Shown here: piece by piece, positions 16,567-25,799 of the stretch
Numbering within the stretch: position 1 is the first letter of the stretch
Layout of the letters: every line of letters starts with the position of its first letter
Assembly: GCF_904067045.1 (NCBI RefSeq)
Contig: NZ_CAJFDC010000036.1
Location: forward strand, 1,070,001-1,134,000
Direction: 5' to 3'
Origin: Pseudomonas sp. FEN
Lineage (GTDB): Bacteria > Pseudomonadota > Gammaproteobacteria > Pseudomonadales > Pseudomonadaceae
Length of the DNA: 64,000 nt
The notes under the pieces: generated by a model
Database searches by the model: none
Told to the model about the DNA's origin: nothing
The model's input: only the letters and a program-made list of their open reading frames with translations
Program-made: the position numbers and the translations under genes

Positions 16567-16880
16567 CGCCACAGCCGCCGGAGTATTCGATGAGCGGAAA
16601 CTTCATGACGGATAACCACGCCAATATGCAAACCCAGCAGAACAGCCAGAACAACGCAGAAAACATCATGGCTTCTTTTAAGAAAACAAAGAAAAACACC
16701 GACAACAAAGAAAGAGATAAATAGTACCGCAATAGCAATATTAGAAAAAATCACTGCATCTTTGAACAGCATCCAACTATCAAACAAAGCCCCATAAAAA
16801 CCGTTGATCAGCGCCCATAAAACAACGGCGACCGACAACCAGTAAAAAAAGACTAGTGTTCTAGAGTAAAACAATTGCAC
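16563..16880 (-). CDS. Unknown AT-rich small membrane protein coupled to gspC
   Basis: 105 residues, three strongly hydrophobic segments (about 9-32, 40-67 and 73-90), a basic C-terminus (HRILRRLWR), no recognised domain. It starts with GTG at 16880, preceded by GGGTGA. Its TGA overlaps the gspC ATG (ATGA), so translation of the two is probably coupled, which argues that the frame is real. Bases 16621-16860 count 93 G+C of 240 (39%), far below the surrounding genes, so the gene looks recently acquired or orphan. Position suggests a role in assembly or regulation of the secretion system, but that is inference. Alternative: a decayed or non-functional frame; the clean membrane topology argues against this. 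Confidence 0.65.
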   Translation of the reverse strand: MQLFYSRTLVFFYWLSVAVVLWALINGFYGALFDSWMLFKDAVIFSNIAIAVLFISFFVVGVFLCFLKRSHDVFCVVLAVLLGLHIGVVIRHEVSAHRILRRLWR

Positions 16881-16920
16881 TCACCCAAAAACAGGCAACG
16901 AAACTGCCCATACCGCGAAT

Positions 16921-16947
16921 GCGCCGGGCGGCCCAACAGCCCGGCGC
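16921..16947 (-). terminator. GC-rich hairpin after the LPMO gene (no U-tract)
   Basis: Perfect 9-bp arms GCGCCGGGC / GCCCGGCGC with a 9-base loop, 14 bases past the LPMO stop. No T-run follows on the minus strand, so it may be a leaky terminator, an mRNA-stabilising 3' structure or an attenuator between the LPMO gene and the gsp operon. Confidence 0.45.
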
Positions 16948-16960
16948 TCAACGCCAGTGG

Positions 16961-18418
16961 TTATTTAGCGATCCAGGCATCTCGCCAGTTCGACCCGACA
17001 CCGGGCACATAGTGGTGGCTGTTGATCTTGCACCAGCCACCTGCGGGGAACGGCAGGCACTCATAGACGTTACCGTCGGCCAGAACCTTGGTTCCGGACT
17101 GGTAGTTGGCAATGCCTTCCGGATAGACGAAATCATAGTCCTGGCTGCCGCCCTCGCCGCCAAGCTCCACGGACACCAGGTCCTGACGGGTGGTGCGACC
17201 GTCAACGGTCACGCCGACCAGTTTGAGTTCATGAGCGCCCGGCTCGCTGCGCACAGCCACGCTCAGTAGGCTATTACCGGCCTCCACGAGTTGCGTCATG
17301 CTGCCCACCGGCTTGTTGGCGGCATCGAAGACCGTGGCCTCGATGTTCATTTTGCGGTTGGTGAGCACCGGGAAAGGCATCGTCAAACGCCCTGCCTCGA
17401 GCTCGAGTTGGCTACCGAGAGTGGAAATCTTCATCTCGGCGGCGGCATCTTCCTGCATCAACACGTCGAGCTCGTAGCGATTGACACCGCTTTCGGCCTT
17501 GGCGAACAGCTTGTTCACCCCCTTGACCGGCTCGATCGCACCGTCTTCGCCACGAATACCGGCACGCACCAGAACCTGGCCCTGGTTGAGCTTCTCGGCC
17601 AGCTTGAACGACCAGTTCTCCGGCTTGCCTTCTTCATCGTCGACAATAGTGATTTCAGCGCTGTAGGCAGCGCTTTCACCCTCGCCGGTCATGGCACGGA
17701 CCTTGACCTTGTCAGCCGCCAGCAGGGCCTGGGTCGGGGTGATGTTACCAACGGTTTTCCAACCATCCGGGGCCAGTTCCTCGGCGACGATATTCACGTC
17801 GACCACGTTGTGGAACGCTCCGCCGGTGTCATGCACGGTCCACATGCCGAGGATCACGTGATGCCCGCTCTTGTCGGCCGGAATCTCGCACTCGTGCTTC
17901 TCGCGGGCCGCGCCGTCGCTGCCCTGAGGCTGGTCGGTGGGCAAGCGACCGCCGGCGTCGACGAGGCAGAACGGGGTCAGGTCAAACGACGCGCGGGCCA
18001 GCGGCAGGTTGGGGTTCCAGCCATTTCTGGTAATGAAGTACTCATACTTGGTCGCCGGATGAGTCGCCTTGTAGTACCAGTCAAAGTTGATCTTACGATC
18101 GAGGATTTCGGTCTTGTACCAGCGGCTGGCCGACTGTACATCCAGGGCGGAAAACGCTTCTATCGCACCACTGGCAATCTTGCCGTCCGCCACCCCGCCA
18201 TTGGGGAACCCCTTGGTGGTTTCACCGACGCTTTGTGGCTCGTACTGCGCATTGCCGCAATCCTTGTTCAAGCCCTGCTGGCAAGCCAAGGCCCGGGACG
18301 GCGGATCATTCAGGTAACCGTGCGCGGCAACCTGCTGCGAAGCCACCAAGGTCGCGATCACCGCCAGGGCGGAAACACACCCCGAAGCCCTGCCGAGCGC
18401 CGACATCTTTCTGTTCAT
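16961..18418 (-). CDS. gbpA: Secreted chitin-binding LPMO (AA10), GbpA-like
   Basis: 485-residue secreted copper enzyme that oxidatively cleaves chitin. A signal peptide ends VAA, leaving mature N-terminal His33 in AHGYLNDPPSR, half of the copper histidine brace; the second His lies in the SGHHVILGMWTVHDT region, and AFHNVVDVNI is the conserved AA10 end. Residues about 215-420 resemble the GbpA second and third domains (adhesion modules), and the last 50 (YQSGTKVLADGNVYECLPFP...W) are a CBM5/73-type chitin-binding domain with aromatic residues. Vibrio GbpA and P. aeruginosa CbpD leave the cell through type II secretion, and this gene lies just upstream of a gsp operon in the same direction, so it is a likely substrate. 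Start: GGAG 13 bases before the ATG. Confidence 0.92.
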   Translation of the reverse strand: MNRKMSALGRASGCVSALAVIATLVASQQVAAHGYLNDPPSRALACQQGLNKDCGNAQYEPQSVGETTKGFPNGGVADGKIASGAIEAFSALDVQSASRWYKTEILDRKINFDWYYKATHPATKYEYFITRNGWNPNLPLARASFDLTPFCLVDAGGRLPTDQPQGSDGAAREKHECEIPADKSGHHVILGMWTVHDTGGAFHNVVDVNIVAEELAPDGWKTVGNITPTQALLAADKVKVRAMTGEGESAAYSAEITIVDDEEGKPENWSFKLAEKLNQGQVLVRAGIRGEDGAIEPVKGVNKLFAKAESGVNRYELDVLMQEDAAAEMKISTLGSQLELEAGRLTMPFPVLTNRKMNIEATVFDAANKPVGSMTQLVEAGNSLLSVAVRSEPGAHELKLVGVTVDGRTTRQDLVSVELGGEGGSQDYDFVYPEGIANYQSGTKVLADGNVYECLPFPAGGWCKINSHHYVPGVGSNWRDAWIAK

Positions 18419-18671
18419 TCAATTCAACTCCAAACCAATCCTATTTATTGGGTTACCGCGCATCCCTCCAAGATGAATGGCCCCTTTTTACTTCCATCGG
18501 TGCTCAATCGATCCATGCCGTCGTCCTGGCCGCAAAGATCAACCGTGAAACAAATGAATTTCGGAGTACGCATTGTACGAACTTGCTTTTTTTTATATGT
18601 AGGAAAGGTCCGGTGAAGGTGCGTGACAGCTCCGCACTTCATTTATTCATACAAGCGCTAGGGCTAAATGC

Positions 18672-18692
18672 AAAAACCCCGCCGAGGCGGGG
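18672..18692 (-). terminator. Rho-independent terminator of hemE
   Basis: On the minus strand: stem CCCCGC / GCGGGG with a four-base loop followed by TTTTT, 24 bases past the hemE stop. The remaining spacer to the LPMO gene (18419-18671) is AT-rich and should hold the LPMO promoter, but I cannot fix the hexamers. Confidence 0.88.
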
Positions 18693-18715
18693 TCATTGAG
18701 GAGGCGCGGGAAGAA

Positions 18716-19783
18716 TCAGCGATGGTACTGCGCGGAGAACTCGTGCACGGCATTGATAAACGCACCGGCATGTTCTGGATCGACTTCCGGGGTGATGCCG
18801 TGGCCGAGGTTGAACACATGACCGGAACCTTCGCCGTAGCTTGCGAGAATACGTGCTACTTCGGCGCGGATGGCCTCGGGTTTGGCATACAGCACCGTCG
18901 GGTCCATGTTGCCCTGCAAGGCGACCTGGTTGCCGACCCGGCGACGGGCTTCGCCCAGGTCGCAGGTCCAATCCAGGCCCAGGGCATCGGCACCGGCCTC
19001 GGCGATGCTTTCCAGCCACAGGCCACCGTTCTTGGTAAACAGGATCACCGGAACCTTGCGTCCTTCGTGCTCCCGAATCAGGCCACTGACGATCTTGCGC
19101 ATATAGGCCAGGGAAAACTCCTGATAGGCCGCCGCCGACAGGTTGCCACCCCAGGTGTCGAAAATCTGCACGGCCTGGGCACCGGCGAGGATCTGCCCGT
19201 TGAGATAGGAGGTAACCGACTGCGCCAGTTTATCCAGCAGCAGGTGCAGGGCCTGGGGGGTGTCATAGAGCATGGCCTTGGTCTTGCGGAAGTCTTTCGA
19301 CGAACCGCCTTCGACCATGTAGGTGGCCAGGGTCCAGGGACTGCCGGAGAAACCGATCAGCGGCACGCGGCCATTGAGTTCACGGCGAATGGTACTGACC
19401 GCGTCCATGACATAACCCAGGTCTTTCTGCGGATCGGGGATCGGCAGAGCCTCGATATCGGCCAGGGTACTGATGACCTTTTTGAAGCGTGGGCCTTCGC
19501 CTGTTTCGAAATACAAGCCCTGGCCCATGGCATCGGGGATGGTTAGGATGTCGGAAAACAGGATCGCGGCGTCCAGGCCCGGGTAACGGTCCAGAGGCTG
19601 CATCGTGACTTCGCAGGCGAACGACGGGTTCATGCACAGGCTCATGAAATCGCCGGCCTTGGCGCGACTGGCGCGGTATTCCGGCAGGTAGCGACCGGCT
19701 TGACGCATCATCCACACGGGAGTGACGTCTACGGGTTGCTTGAGCAGGGCGCGGAGGAAACGGTCGTTCTTCAGGGCAGTCAT
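18716..19783 (-). CDS. hemE: Uroporphyrinogen decarboxylase
   Basis: 355-residue cytoplasmic enzyme converting uroporphyrinogen III to coproporphyrinogen III in heme synthesis by removing four carboxyl groups, without cofactor. Signature regions: VWMMRQAGRYLPEYR (residues about 23-37), catalytic Asp in AILFSDILTIPDAMG, GFSGSPWTLATYMVEGG, and FDTWGGNLS. Length equals the bacterial norm of about 355. It stands alone between two hairpin terminators, with gltD upstream in the same direction. Confidence 0.98.
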   Translation of the reverse strand: MTALKNDRFLRALLKQPVDVTPVWMMRQAGRYLPEYRASRAKAGDFMSLCMNPSFACEVTMQPLDRYPGLDAAILFSDILTIPDAMGQGLYFETGEGPRFKKVISTLADIEALPIPDPQKDLGYVMDAVSTIRRELNGRVPLIGFSGSPWTLATYMVEGGSSKDFRKTKAMLYDTPQALHLLLDKLAQSVTSYLNGQILAGAQAVQIFDTWGGNLSAAAYQEFSLAYMRKIVSGLIREHEGRKVPVILFTKNGGLWLESIAEAGADALGLDWTCDLGEARRRVGNQVALQGNMDPTVLYAKPEAIRAEVARILASYGEGSGHVFNLGHGITPEVDPEHAGAFINAVHEFSAQYHR

Positions 19784-19830
19784 GTCGGCATCCGGAAAAA
19801 AAGTGCGGGCATTTTCTCAGAGCGCGACGC

Positions 19831-19858
19831 AAAAGGCACGGCAAGAGCCGTGCCTTTT
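19831..19858 (-). terminator. Terminator of gltBD
   Basis: Perfect 12-bp arms AAAAGGCACGGC / GCCGTGCCTTTT with a four-base loop between gltD and hemE. Runs of T follow on both strands, so it can act in either direction; here it closes the gltBD operon. Confidence 0.85.
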
Positions 19859-19900
19859 GTCTATCGGGTCAATTTGTCGCGGATATGTAGGAGCAACCGG

Positions 19901-21319
19901 TCAGAGACCCAGGTAGTCGAGGATCCCTTCGGCGGCATTGCGCCCTTCGAAGATCGCCGTCACCACCAGGTCGGAACCACGCACCATATCGCCACCGGCA
20001 AAAATCTTCGGGTTGCTGGTCTGGTGCTTGAACTGACCCTGTTCCGGGGCCACCACGCGGCCCTGGCTGTCGGTCTGGATGCTGAACTGCTCGAACCACG
20101 GCGCCGGGCTAGGACGGAAGCCGAAGGCGATAACCACGGCGTCGGCCGGGATAATCTCCTCGGAGCCCGGGATCGGCTCGGGGCTGCGACGACCACGGGC
20201 ATCCGGCTCGCCGAGACGGGTCTCGACCACCTTCACGCCTTCGACCTTGTCTTCACCGACAATTGCGATCGGCTGGCGGTTGTAGAGGAACTTCACGCCT
20301 TCTTCCTTGGCGTTCTTCACCTCTTTACGCGAGCCGGGCATGTTCGCCTCGTCACGACGATAGGCACAGGTCACCGACTTGGCGCCCTGACGAATCGAGG
20401 TGCGGTTGCAGTCCATCGCCGTATCGCCGCCGCCGAGTACCACGACCTTCTTGCCCTTCATGTCGACGAAGTCTGCCGGCGACTTTTCAAAGCCCAGGTT
20501 GCGATTGACGTTGGCAATCAGGAAATCCAGGGCGTCATACACGCCCGGCAGGTCCTCGCCGGCAAAGCCGCCCTTCATGTAGGTGTAGGTGCCCATGCCC
20601 ATGAACACCGCATCGTATTCGGCGAGCAACTGCTCCATGGTCACGTCCTTGCCCACCTCGGTGTTGAGACGGAACTCGATGCCCATGCCGCTGAAGACTT
20701 CGCGACGATTGCTCAACACGGTCTTTTCCAGCTTGAACTCGGGGATACCGAAGGTCAGCAGGCCACCGATTTCCGGGTTCTTGTCGAACACCACCGGGGT
20801 CACCCCGCCGCGCACCAGCACGTCGGCACAGCCCAGGCCCGCCGGCCCCGCACCGATGATCGCGACCCGCTTGCCGGTCGGCTTGACCTTGGACATGTCC
20901 GGACGCCAGCCCATGGCGAACGCGGTGTCGGTGATGTACTTCTCCACCGAACCGATGGTCACCGCGCCAAAACCGTCGTTGAGGGTGCAGGCACCCTCGC
21001 ACAGACGATCCTGCGGGCACACCCGACCGCAGACTTCCGGCAAGGTGTTGGTCTGGTGGGACAGCTCGGCGGCGGCGAGAATATTGCCCTCGGCCACCAG
21101 TTTCAGCCAGTTGGGAATGAAGTTGTGCACCGGGCACTTCCATTCGCAATACGGGTTACCGCAACCCAGGCAGCGGTGGGCCTGGTCGGCCGACTGCTGG
21201 GGTTTGAAGGGTTCGTAGATTTCCACGAACTCTTTCTTGCGCTGACGCAACAGTTTCTTCTTCGGATCCTTGCGCCCGACATCGATGAACTGGAAGTCGT
21301 TACTCAGACGTTCAGCCAT
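19901..21319 (-). CDS. gltD: Glutamate synthase (NADPH) small subunit
   Basis: 472-residue flavoprotein that passes electrons from NADPH to GltB for glutamate formation. The N-terminal ferredoxin-like part carries two cysteine clusters (CLGCGNPYCEWKCPVH at about 48-63; CGRVCPQDRLCEGAC at about 95-109) for 4Fe-4S centres; FAD site GAGPAGLGCADVL and NADPH site GGGDTAMDCNRTS follow. The ATG at 21319 gives MAERLSNDFQFIDVGRKD, the usual start in Pseudomonas, with GAGG 11 bases upstream; an in-frame ATG 48 bases earlier lies close to the gltB stop and is rejected. It lies 31 bases after gltB. Confidence 0.97.
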   Translation of the reverse strand: MAERLSNDFQFIDVGRKDPKKKLLRQRKKEFVEIYEPFKPQQSADQAHRCLGCGNPYCEWKCPVHNFIPNWLKLVAEGNILAAAELSHQTNTLPEVCGRVCPQDRLCEGACTLNDGFGAVTIGSVEKYITDTAFAMGWRPDMSKVKPTGKRVAIIGAGPAGLGCADVLVRGGVTPVVFDKNPEIGGLLTFGIPEFKLEKTVLSNRREVFSGMGIEFRLNTEVGKDVTMEQLLAEYDAVFMGMGTYTYMKGGFAGEDLPGVYDALDFLIANVNRNLGFEKSPADFVDMKGKKVVVLGGGDTAMDCNRTSIRQGAKSVTCAYRRDEANMPGSRKEVKNAKEEGVKFLYNRQPIAIVGEDKVEGVKVVETRLGEPDARGRRSPEPIPGSEEIIPADAVVIAFGFRPSPAPWFEQFSIQTDSQGRVVAPEQGQFKHQTSNPKIFAGGDMVRGSDLVVTAIFEGRNAAEGILDYLGL

Positions 21320-21350
21320 TACAAAAACCTCATCAAACTCTTCAGGCGCA

Positions 21351-24300
21351 TCACTGCGGGTTGGCACGGGTGCTGGAAAGCAACGACTTCAAGGTAGCCG
21401 CCTTGGGCTTGACCAGCCAGAAGCGCCGCAGATAGTCATCCAGGTTCTCGGCGAGGTTACGACCCCACTCGCTGTCGGTCTCCTCGACATACTCGTCCAG
21501 CACGTGTTGCAGGTGGCTGCGATAGGCTTCCATGGCTTCACCGCTGATCCGCTGGATCTCCACCAACTCGTGGTTCACCCTGTCGACAAAGGTATTGTCC
21601 TGGTCCAGCACATAGGCGAAACCGCCGGTCATGCCCGAACCGAAGTTGTACCCGGTCTTGCCCAGTACACAGACGAAACCACCGGTCATGTACTCGCAGC
21701 AGTGATCGCCGGTGCCTTCGACCACGGTGTGGGCCCCGGAGTTACGCACGGCGAAACGCTCGCCCGCGGTGCCGGCGGCGAACAACTTTCCGCCAGTGGC
21801 GCCGTACAGACAGGTGTTGCCGATAATGGCACTGTCCTGGGTCTTGTAGGCACTGCCCTTGGGCGGAACGATAACCAGCTTGCCGCCGGTCATGCCCTTG
21901 CCCACATAGTCGTTGGCATCGCCTTCCAGGTACATGTCCAGGCCACCGGCGTTCCAGACGCCGAAGCTCTGGCCAGCGGTACCCTTGAAGCGGAAGGTGA
22001 TCGGCGCCTTCGCCATGCCCTGGTTGCCGTGCAGACGGGCGATTTCACCGGAGATCCGCGCACCGATGGAACGGTCGCAGTTGCAGATATCCAGGGCGAA
22101 CTCGGCGCCGCTGAGATCCTTGATCGCCGGCAGGGCCATCTCGACCATCTTCTCGGCCAGCAGGCCCTTGTCGAATGGCGGGTTGCGCTCAACCTGGCAG
22201 AACTGCGGCTTGTCCGCCGGGATGTGATCGCTGCCCAACAGCGGCGTCAGGTCCAGGTGGTTCTGCTTGGCGGTTTCGCCTTTGAGGATTTCCAGCAGGT
22301 CGGTACGCCCGATCAGTTCCTCAAGGGTACGCACGCCCAGCTTGGCCAGCCACTCACGGGTTTCCTCGGCGACATAGGTGAAGAAATTCACCACCATGTC
22401 GACGGTGCCGATGTAGTGGTCCTTGCGCAGCTTCTCGTTCTGGGTCGCCACGCCGGTGGCGCAGTTGTTCAGGTGGCAGATGCGCAGGTACTTGCAGCCC
22501 AGGGCGATCATCGGCGCGGTGCCGAAACCGAAGCTCTCGGCGCCGAGGATGGCCGCCTTGATCACGTCGAGGCCGGTTTTCAGGCCGCCGTCGGTCTGCA
22601 CCCGGACCTTGCCGCGCAGATCGTTGCCGCGCAGGGTCTGGTGGGTTTCGGCCAGGCCGAGCTCCCACGGTGCGCCGGCATACTTGATCGAGGTCAGCGG
22701 CGAGGCACCGGTACCGCCGTCATAGCCGGAAATGGTGATCAGGTCGGCATAGGCCTTCGCCACGCCAGCGGCGATGGTGCCGACACCGGCTTCCGCCACC
22801 AGCTTCACCGAGACCAGCGCCTGCGGGTTGACCTGTTTCAGGTCGAAGATCAGCTGCGACAAGTCCTCGATGGAGTAGATGTCGTGATGCGGCGGTGGCG
22901 AGATCAGGGTCACGCCCGGGACTGCATAGCGCAGCTTGGCGATCAGGCCGTTGACCTTGCCGCCAGGCAGCTGGCCACCTTCGCCGGGCTTGGCGCCCTG
23001 GGCGACCTTGATCTGCAGCACTTCGGCGTTGACCAGGTATTCCGGGGTCACGCCGAAACGGCCGGTCGCCACCTGCTTGATCTTCGAACTTTTGTTGGTG
23101 CCATAACGCGCCGGATCTTCACCGCCTTCGCCGGAGTTGGAACGCGCGCCCAGGCGGTTCATGGCTTCGGCCAGGGCTTCGTGGGCTTCCGGCGACAAGG
23201 CGCCAAGGGAGATACCCGCCGAGTCGAAACGCTTGAGGATCGATTCCAGCGGTTCGATGTCGCTGATCGCCAGCGGTGTGTCCAGGGTTTTCACCTGGAA
23301 CAGGTCGCGGATCATCGACACCGGACGCTTGTCCACCAGCGCGGTGTATTCCTTGAACTTGGCGTAGTCGCCCTGCTGCACGGCGGCTTGCAGGGTGCTG
23401 ACCACATCCGGGTTGTAGGCGTGGTATTCGCCGCCATAGACGAACTTCAGCAGGCCGCCTTGCTGGATCGGCTTGCGCACGCTCCAGGCTTCGCCGGCCA
23501 GCAGCTTCTGTTCGGCTTCGAGGTCGACGAAACGCGCGCCCTTGATCCGGCTCGGAACGCCGCGAAAGCTCAGGTTGACCACTTCCTCGGCCAGGCCGAT
23601 GGCTTCGAACAACTGCGCGCCACGGTACGAGGCAATAGTGGAAATGCCCATTTTCGAGAGGATTTTCAGCAGGCCCTTGGTGATGCCCTTGCGGTAGTTC
23701 TTGAAGACTTCGTAGAGATCGCCCAGCACTTCGCCGGTACGGATCAGGTCGCCCAGGACTTCATAGGCGAGGAACGGATAGACCGCCGACGCACCGAAAC
23801 CGATCAGCACGGCAAAGTGGTGCGGGTCGCGAGCGGTCGCGGTTTCCACCAGGATGTTGCTGTCGCAACGCAGGCCTTTCTCGGTCAGGCGGTGGTGCAC
23901 CGCACCGGTCGCCAGGGACGCGTGCACCGGCAGTTTGCCCGGGGCGATATGGCGGTCGCTGAGGACGATCTGGGTCCGCCCGGCGCGCACGGCTTCTTCA
24001 GCCTGGTCGGCGATGTTGCGTACCGCCGCTTCCAGGCCAACGCTCTCGTCGTAGTTCAGGTCGATGACCTGACGGGCGAAACCCGGACGCTCGAGGTTCA
24101 TCAGCGAGCGCCACTTGGCAGGGGAAATCACTGGCGAGCTGAGGATCACCCGCGAGGCGTGCTCCGGCGACTCTTCGAAGATGTTGCGCTCGGCACCGAG
24201 GCAGATCTCCAGCGACATGACGATGGCTTCGCGCAGCGGGTCGATCGGCGGGTTGGTCACCTGGGCGAACTGCTGGCGGAAATAGTCGTAGGGGGTACGC

Positions 24301-25799
24301 ACACGCTGGGACAGGACCGCCATCGGCGTGTCGTCGCCCATGGAGCCGACCGCCTCATAGCCCTGCTCGCCCAATGGCCGCAGCACCTGGTCGCGTTCCT
24401 CGAACGTGACCTGGTACATCTTCATGTACTGCTTGAGCTGCTCGACGTTGTAGAACGCCGAACCGTGGTCGTTGTCTTCCATGGTCGCCTGGATGCGCAA
24501 GGCGTTCTTGCGCAGCCACTGCTTGTACGGGTGACGCGACTTCAGACGGTTGTCGATGGCATCGGTGTCGAGGATCTGGCCGGTTTCGGTGTCCACGGCA
24601 AAGATCTGCCCTGGGCCGACGCGGCCCTTGGCGATGACATCTTCCGGTTTGTAGTTCCACACGCCGATTTCCGACGCCAGGGTGATATAGCCGTTCTTGG
24701 TGGTCACCCACCGGGCCGGACGCAGACCGTTACGGTCGAGCAGGCAGACCGCGTGACGACCTTCGGTCATCACCACGCCCGCCGGGCCGTCCCACGGTTC
24801 CATGTGCATGGAGTTGTATTCGTAGAACGCGCGCAGGTCGGCGTCCATGGTGTCGACGTTCTGCCACGCCGGCGGAATCAGCATGCGCACGCCACGGAAC
24901 AGGTCGATACCGCCGGTCACCATCAGTTCGAGCATGTTGTCCATGCTCGAGGAGTCGGACCCCACGCGGTTGACCAGCGGGCCCAACTCGTCGAGATCGG
25001 GGATCAGGTCGTTGGCGAACTTGGTGCGCCGGGCCTGGGCCCAATTGCGGTTGCCGGTGATGGTGTTGATCTCGCCGTTGTGCGCCAGGAAGCGGAACGG
25101 TTGCGCCAACGGCCATTTCGGCAGGGTGTTGGTGGAAAAGCGCTGGTGGAACACGCAGATCGCGGTTTTCAGGCTCGGGTCGCTGAGGTCCGGATAGAAG
25201 GCGGTCAGGTCCGCCGGCATCATCAGGCCTTTGTAGATGATGGTCTTGTGGGAAAAGCTGCAGATGTAGTGATCGGTGTCGGCGGCGTTGGCCACCGACG
25301 AGCGACGACGGGCACTGAACAGCTTGATGGCGAAGGCCTGGTCACTCAGGCCTTCGCCGCCGATGAACACCTGCTCGATCTGCGGCAGGCGCTCCAGGGC
25401 CAGGCGACCGAGGACGCTGGTATCGATCGGCACCTTGCGCCAGCCCACCAGTTGCAGGCCGGCCGCGAGGATTTCGCGATTCATGTGCGCGCGCGCGGCT
25501 TCGGCTTTGACCGGGTCCTGGTTGAAGAACACCATGCCCACCGCATATTGCTTGGGCAGATCGCTACCGAATGTCGCCTGGGCGACAGTACGCAGGAACA
25601 GGTCCGGCTTCTGGATCAGAAGACCGCAACCGTCACCGGTCTTGCCGTCGGCGTTGATCCCACCACGGTGGGTCATGCAGGTCAGGGCCTCAATGGCCGT
25701 CTGCAACAGGTGATGACTGGGCTCGCCTTGCATATGGGCAATCAGGCCGAAACCGCAGTTATCCTTGAATTCATCTGGTTGGTACAGACCTGCTTTCAT
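21351..25799 (-). CDS. gltB: Glutamate synthase (NADPH) large subunit
   Basis: 1482-residue catalytic subunit: glutamine + 2-oxoglutarate + NADPH gives two glutamates. A short propeptide precedes Cys15 (DNCGFGLI), which becomes the N-terminal nucleophile of the glutaminase domain (about 15-420). A linker domain, the FMN-binding synthase domain (about 800-1200, with SNSGEGGEDPARYGT and GYDGGTGASPLTSIKYAG), the 3Fe-4S cysteines in CLRICHLNNCATGVAT-like order, and the C-terminal beta-helix domain (GMTGG repeats) follow. ATG at 25799 is used rather than GTG at 25805. Very long open frames on the opposite strand here are shadows. Probably nitrogen-regulated. Confidence 0.98.
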   Translation of the reverse strand: MKAGLYQPDEFKDNCGFGLIAHMQGEPSHHLLQTAIEALTCMTHRGGINADGKTGDGCGLLIQKPDLFLRTVAQATFGSDLPKQYAVGMVFFNQDPVKAEAARAHMNREILAAGLQLVGWRKVPIDTSVLGRLALERLPQIEQVFIGGEGLSDQAFAIKLFSARRRSSVANAADTDHYICSFSHKTIIYKGLMMPADLTAFYPDLSDPSLKTAICVFHQRFSTNTLPKWPLAQPFRFLAHNGEINTITGNRNWAQARRTKFANDLIPDLDELGPLVNRVGSDSSSMDNMLELMVTGGIDLFRGVRMLIPPAWQNVDTMDADLRAFYEYNSMHMEPWDGPAGVVMTEGRHAVCLLDRNGLRPARWVTTKNGYITLASEIGVWNYKPEDVIAKGRVGPGQIFAVDTETGQILDTDAIDNRLKSRHPYKQWLRKNALRIQATMEDNDHGSAFYNVEQLKQYMKMYQVTFEERDQVLRPLGEQGYEAVGSMGDDTPMAVLSQRVRTPYDYFRQQFAQVTNPPIDPLREAIVMSLEICLGAERNIFEESPEHASRVILSSPVISPAKWRSLMNLERPGFARQVIDLNYDESVGLEAAVRNIADQAEEAVRAGRTQIVLSDRHIAPGKLPVHASLATGAVHHRLTEKGLRCDSNILVETATARDPHHFAVLIGFGASAVYPFLAYEVLGDLIRTGEVLGDLYEVFKNYRKGITKGLLKILSKMGISTIASYRGAQLFEAIGLAEEVVNLSFRGVPSRIKGARFVDLEAEQKLLAGEAWSVRKPIQQGGLLKFVYGGEYHAYNPDVVSTLQAAVQQGDYAKFKEYTALVDKRPVSMIRDLFQVKTLDTPLAISDIEPLESILKRFDSAGISLGALSPEAHEALAEAMNRLGARSNSGEGGEDPARYGTNKSSKIKQVATGRFGVTPEYLVNAEVLQIKVAQGAKPGEGGQLPGGKVNGLIAKLRYAVPGVTLISPPPHHDIYSIEDLSQLIFDLKQVNPQALVSVKLVAEAGVGTIAAGVAKAYADLITISGYDGGTGASPLTSIKYAGAPWELGLAETHQTLRGNDLRGKVRVQTDGGLKTGLDVIKAAILGAESFGFGTAPMIALGCKYLRICHLNNCATGVATQNEKLRKDHYIGTVDMVVNFFTYVAEETREWLAKLGVRTLEELIGRTDLLEILKGETAKQNHLDLTPLLGSDHIPADKPQFCQVERNPPFDKGLLAEKMVEMALPAIKDLSGAEFALDICNCDRSIGARISGEIARLHGNQGMAKAPITFRFKGTAGQSFGVWNAGGLDMYLEGDANDYVGKGMTGGKLVIVPPKGSAYKTQDSAIIGNTCLYGATGGKLFAAGTAGERFAVRNSGAHTVVEGTGDHCCEYMTGGFVCVLGKTGYNFGSGMTGGFAYVLDQDNTFVDRVNHELVEIQRISGEAMEAYRSHLQHVLDEYVEETDSEWGRNLAENLDDYLRRFWLVKPKAATLKSLLSSTRANPQ

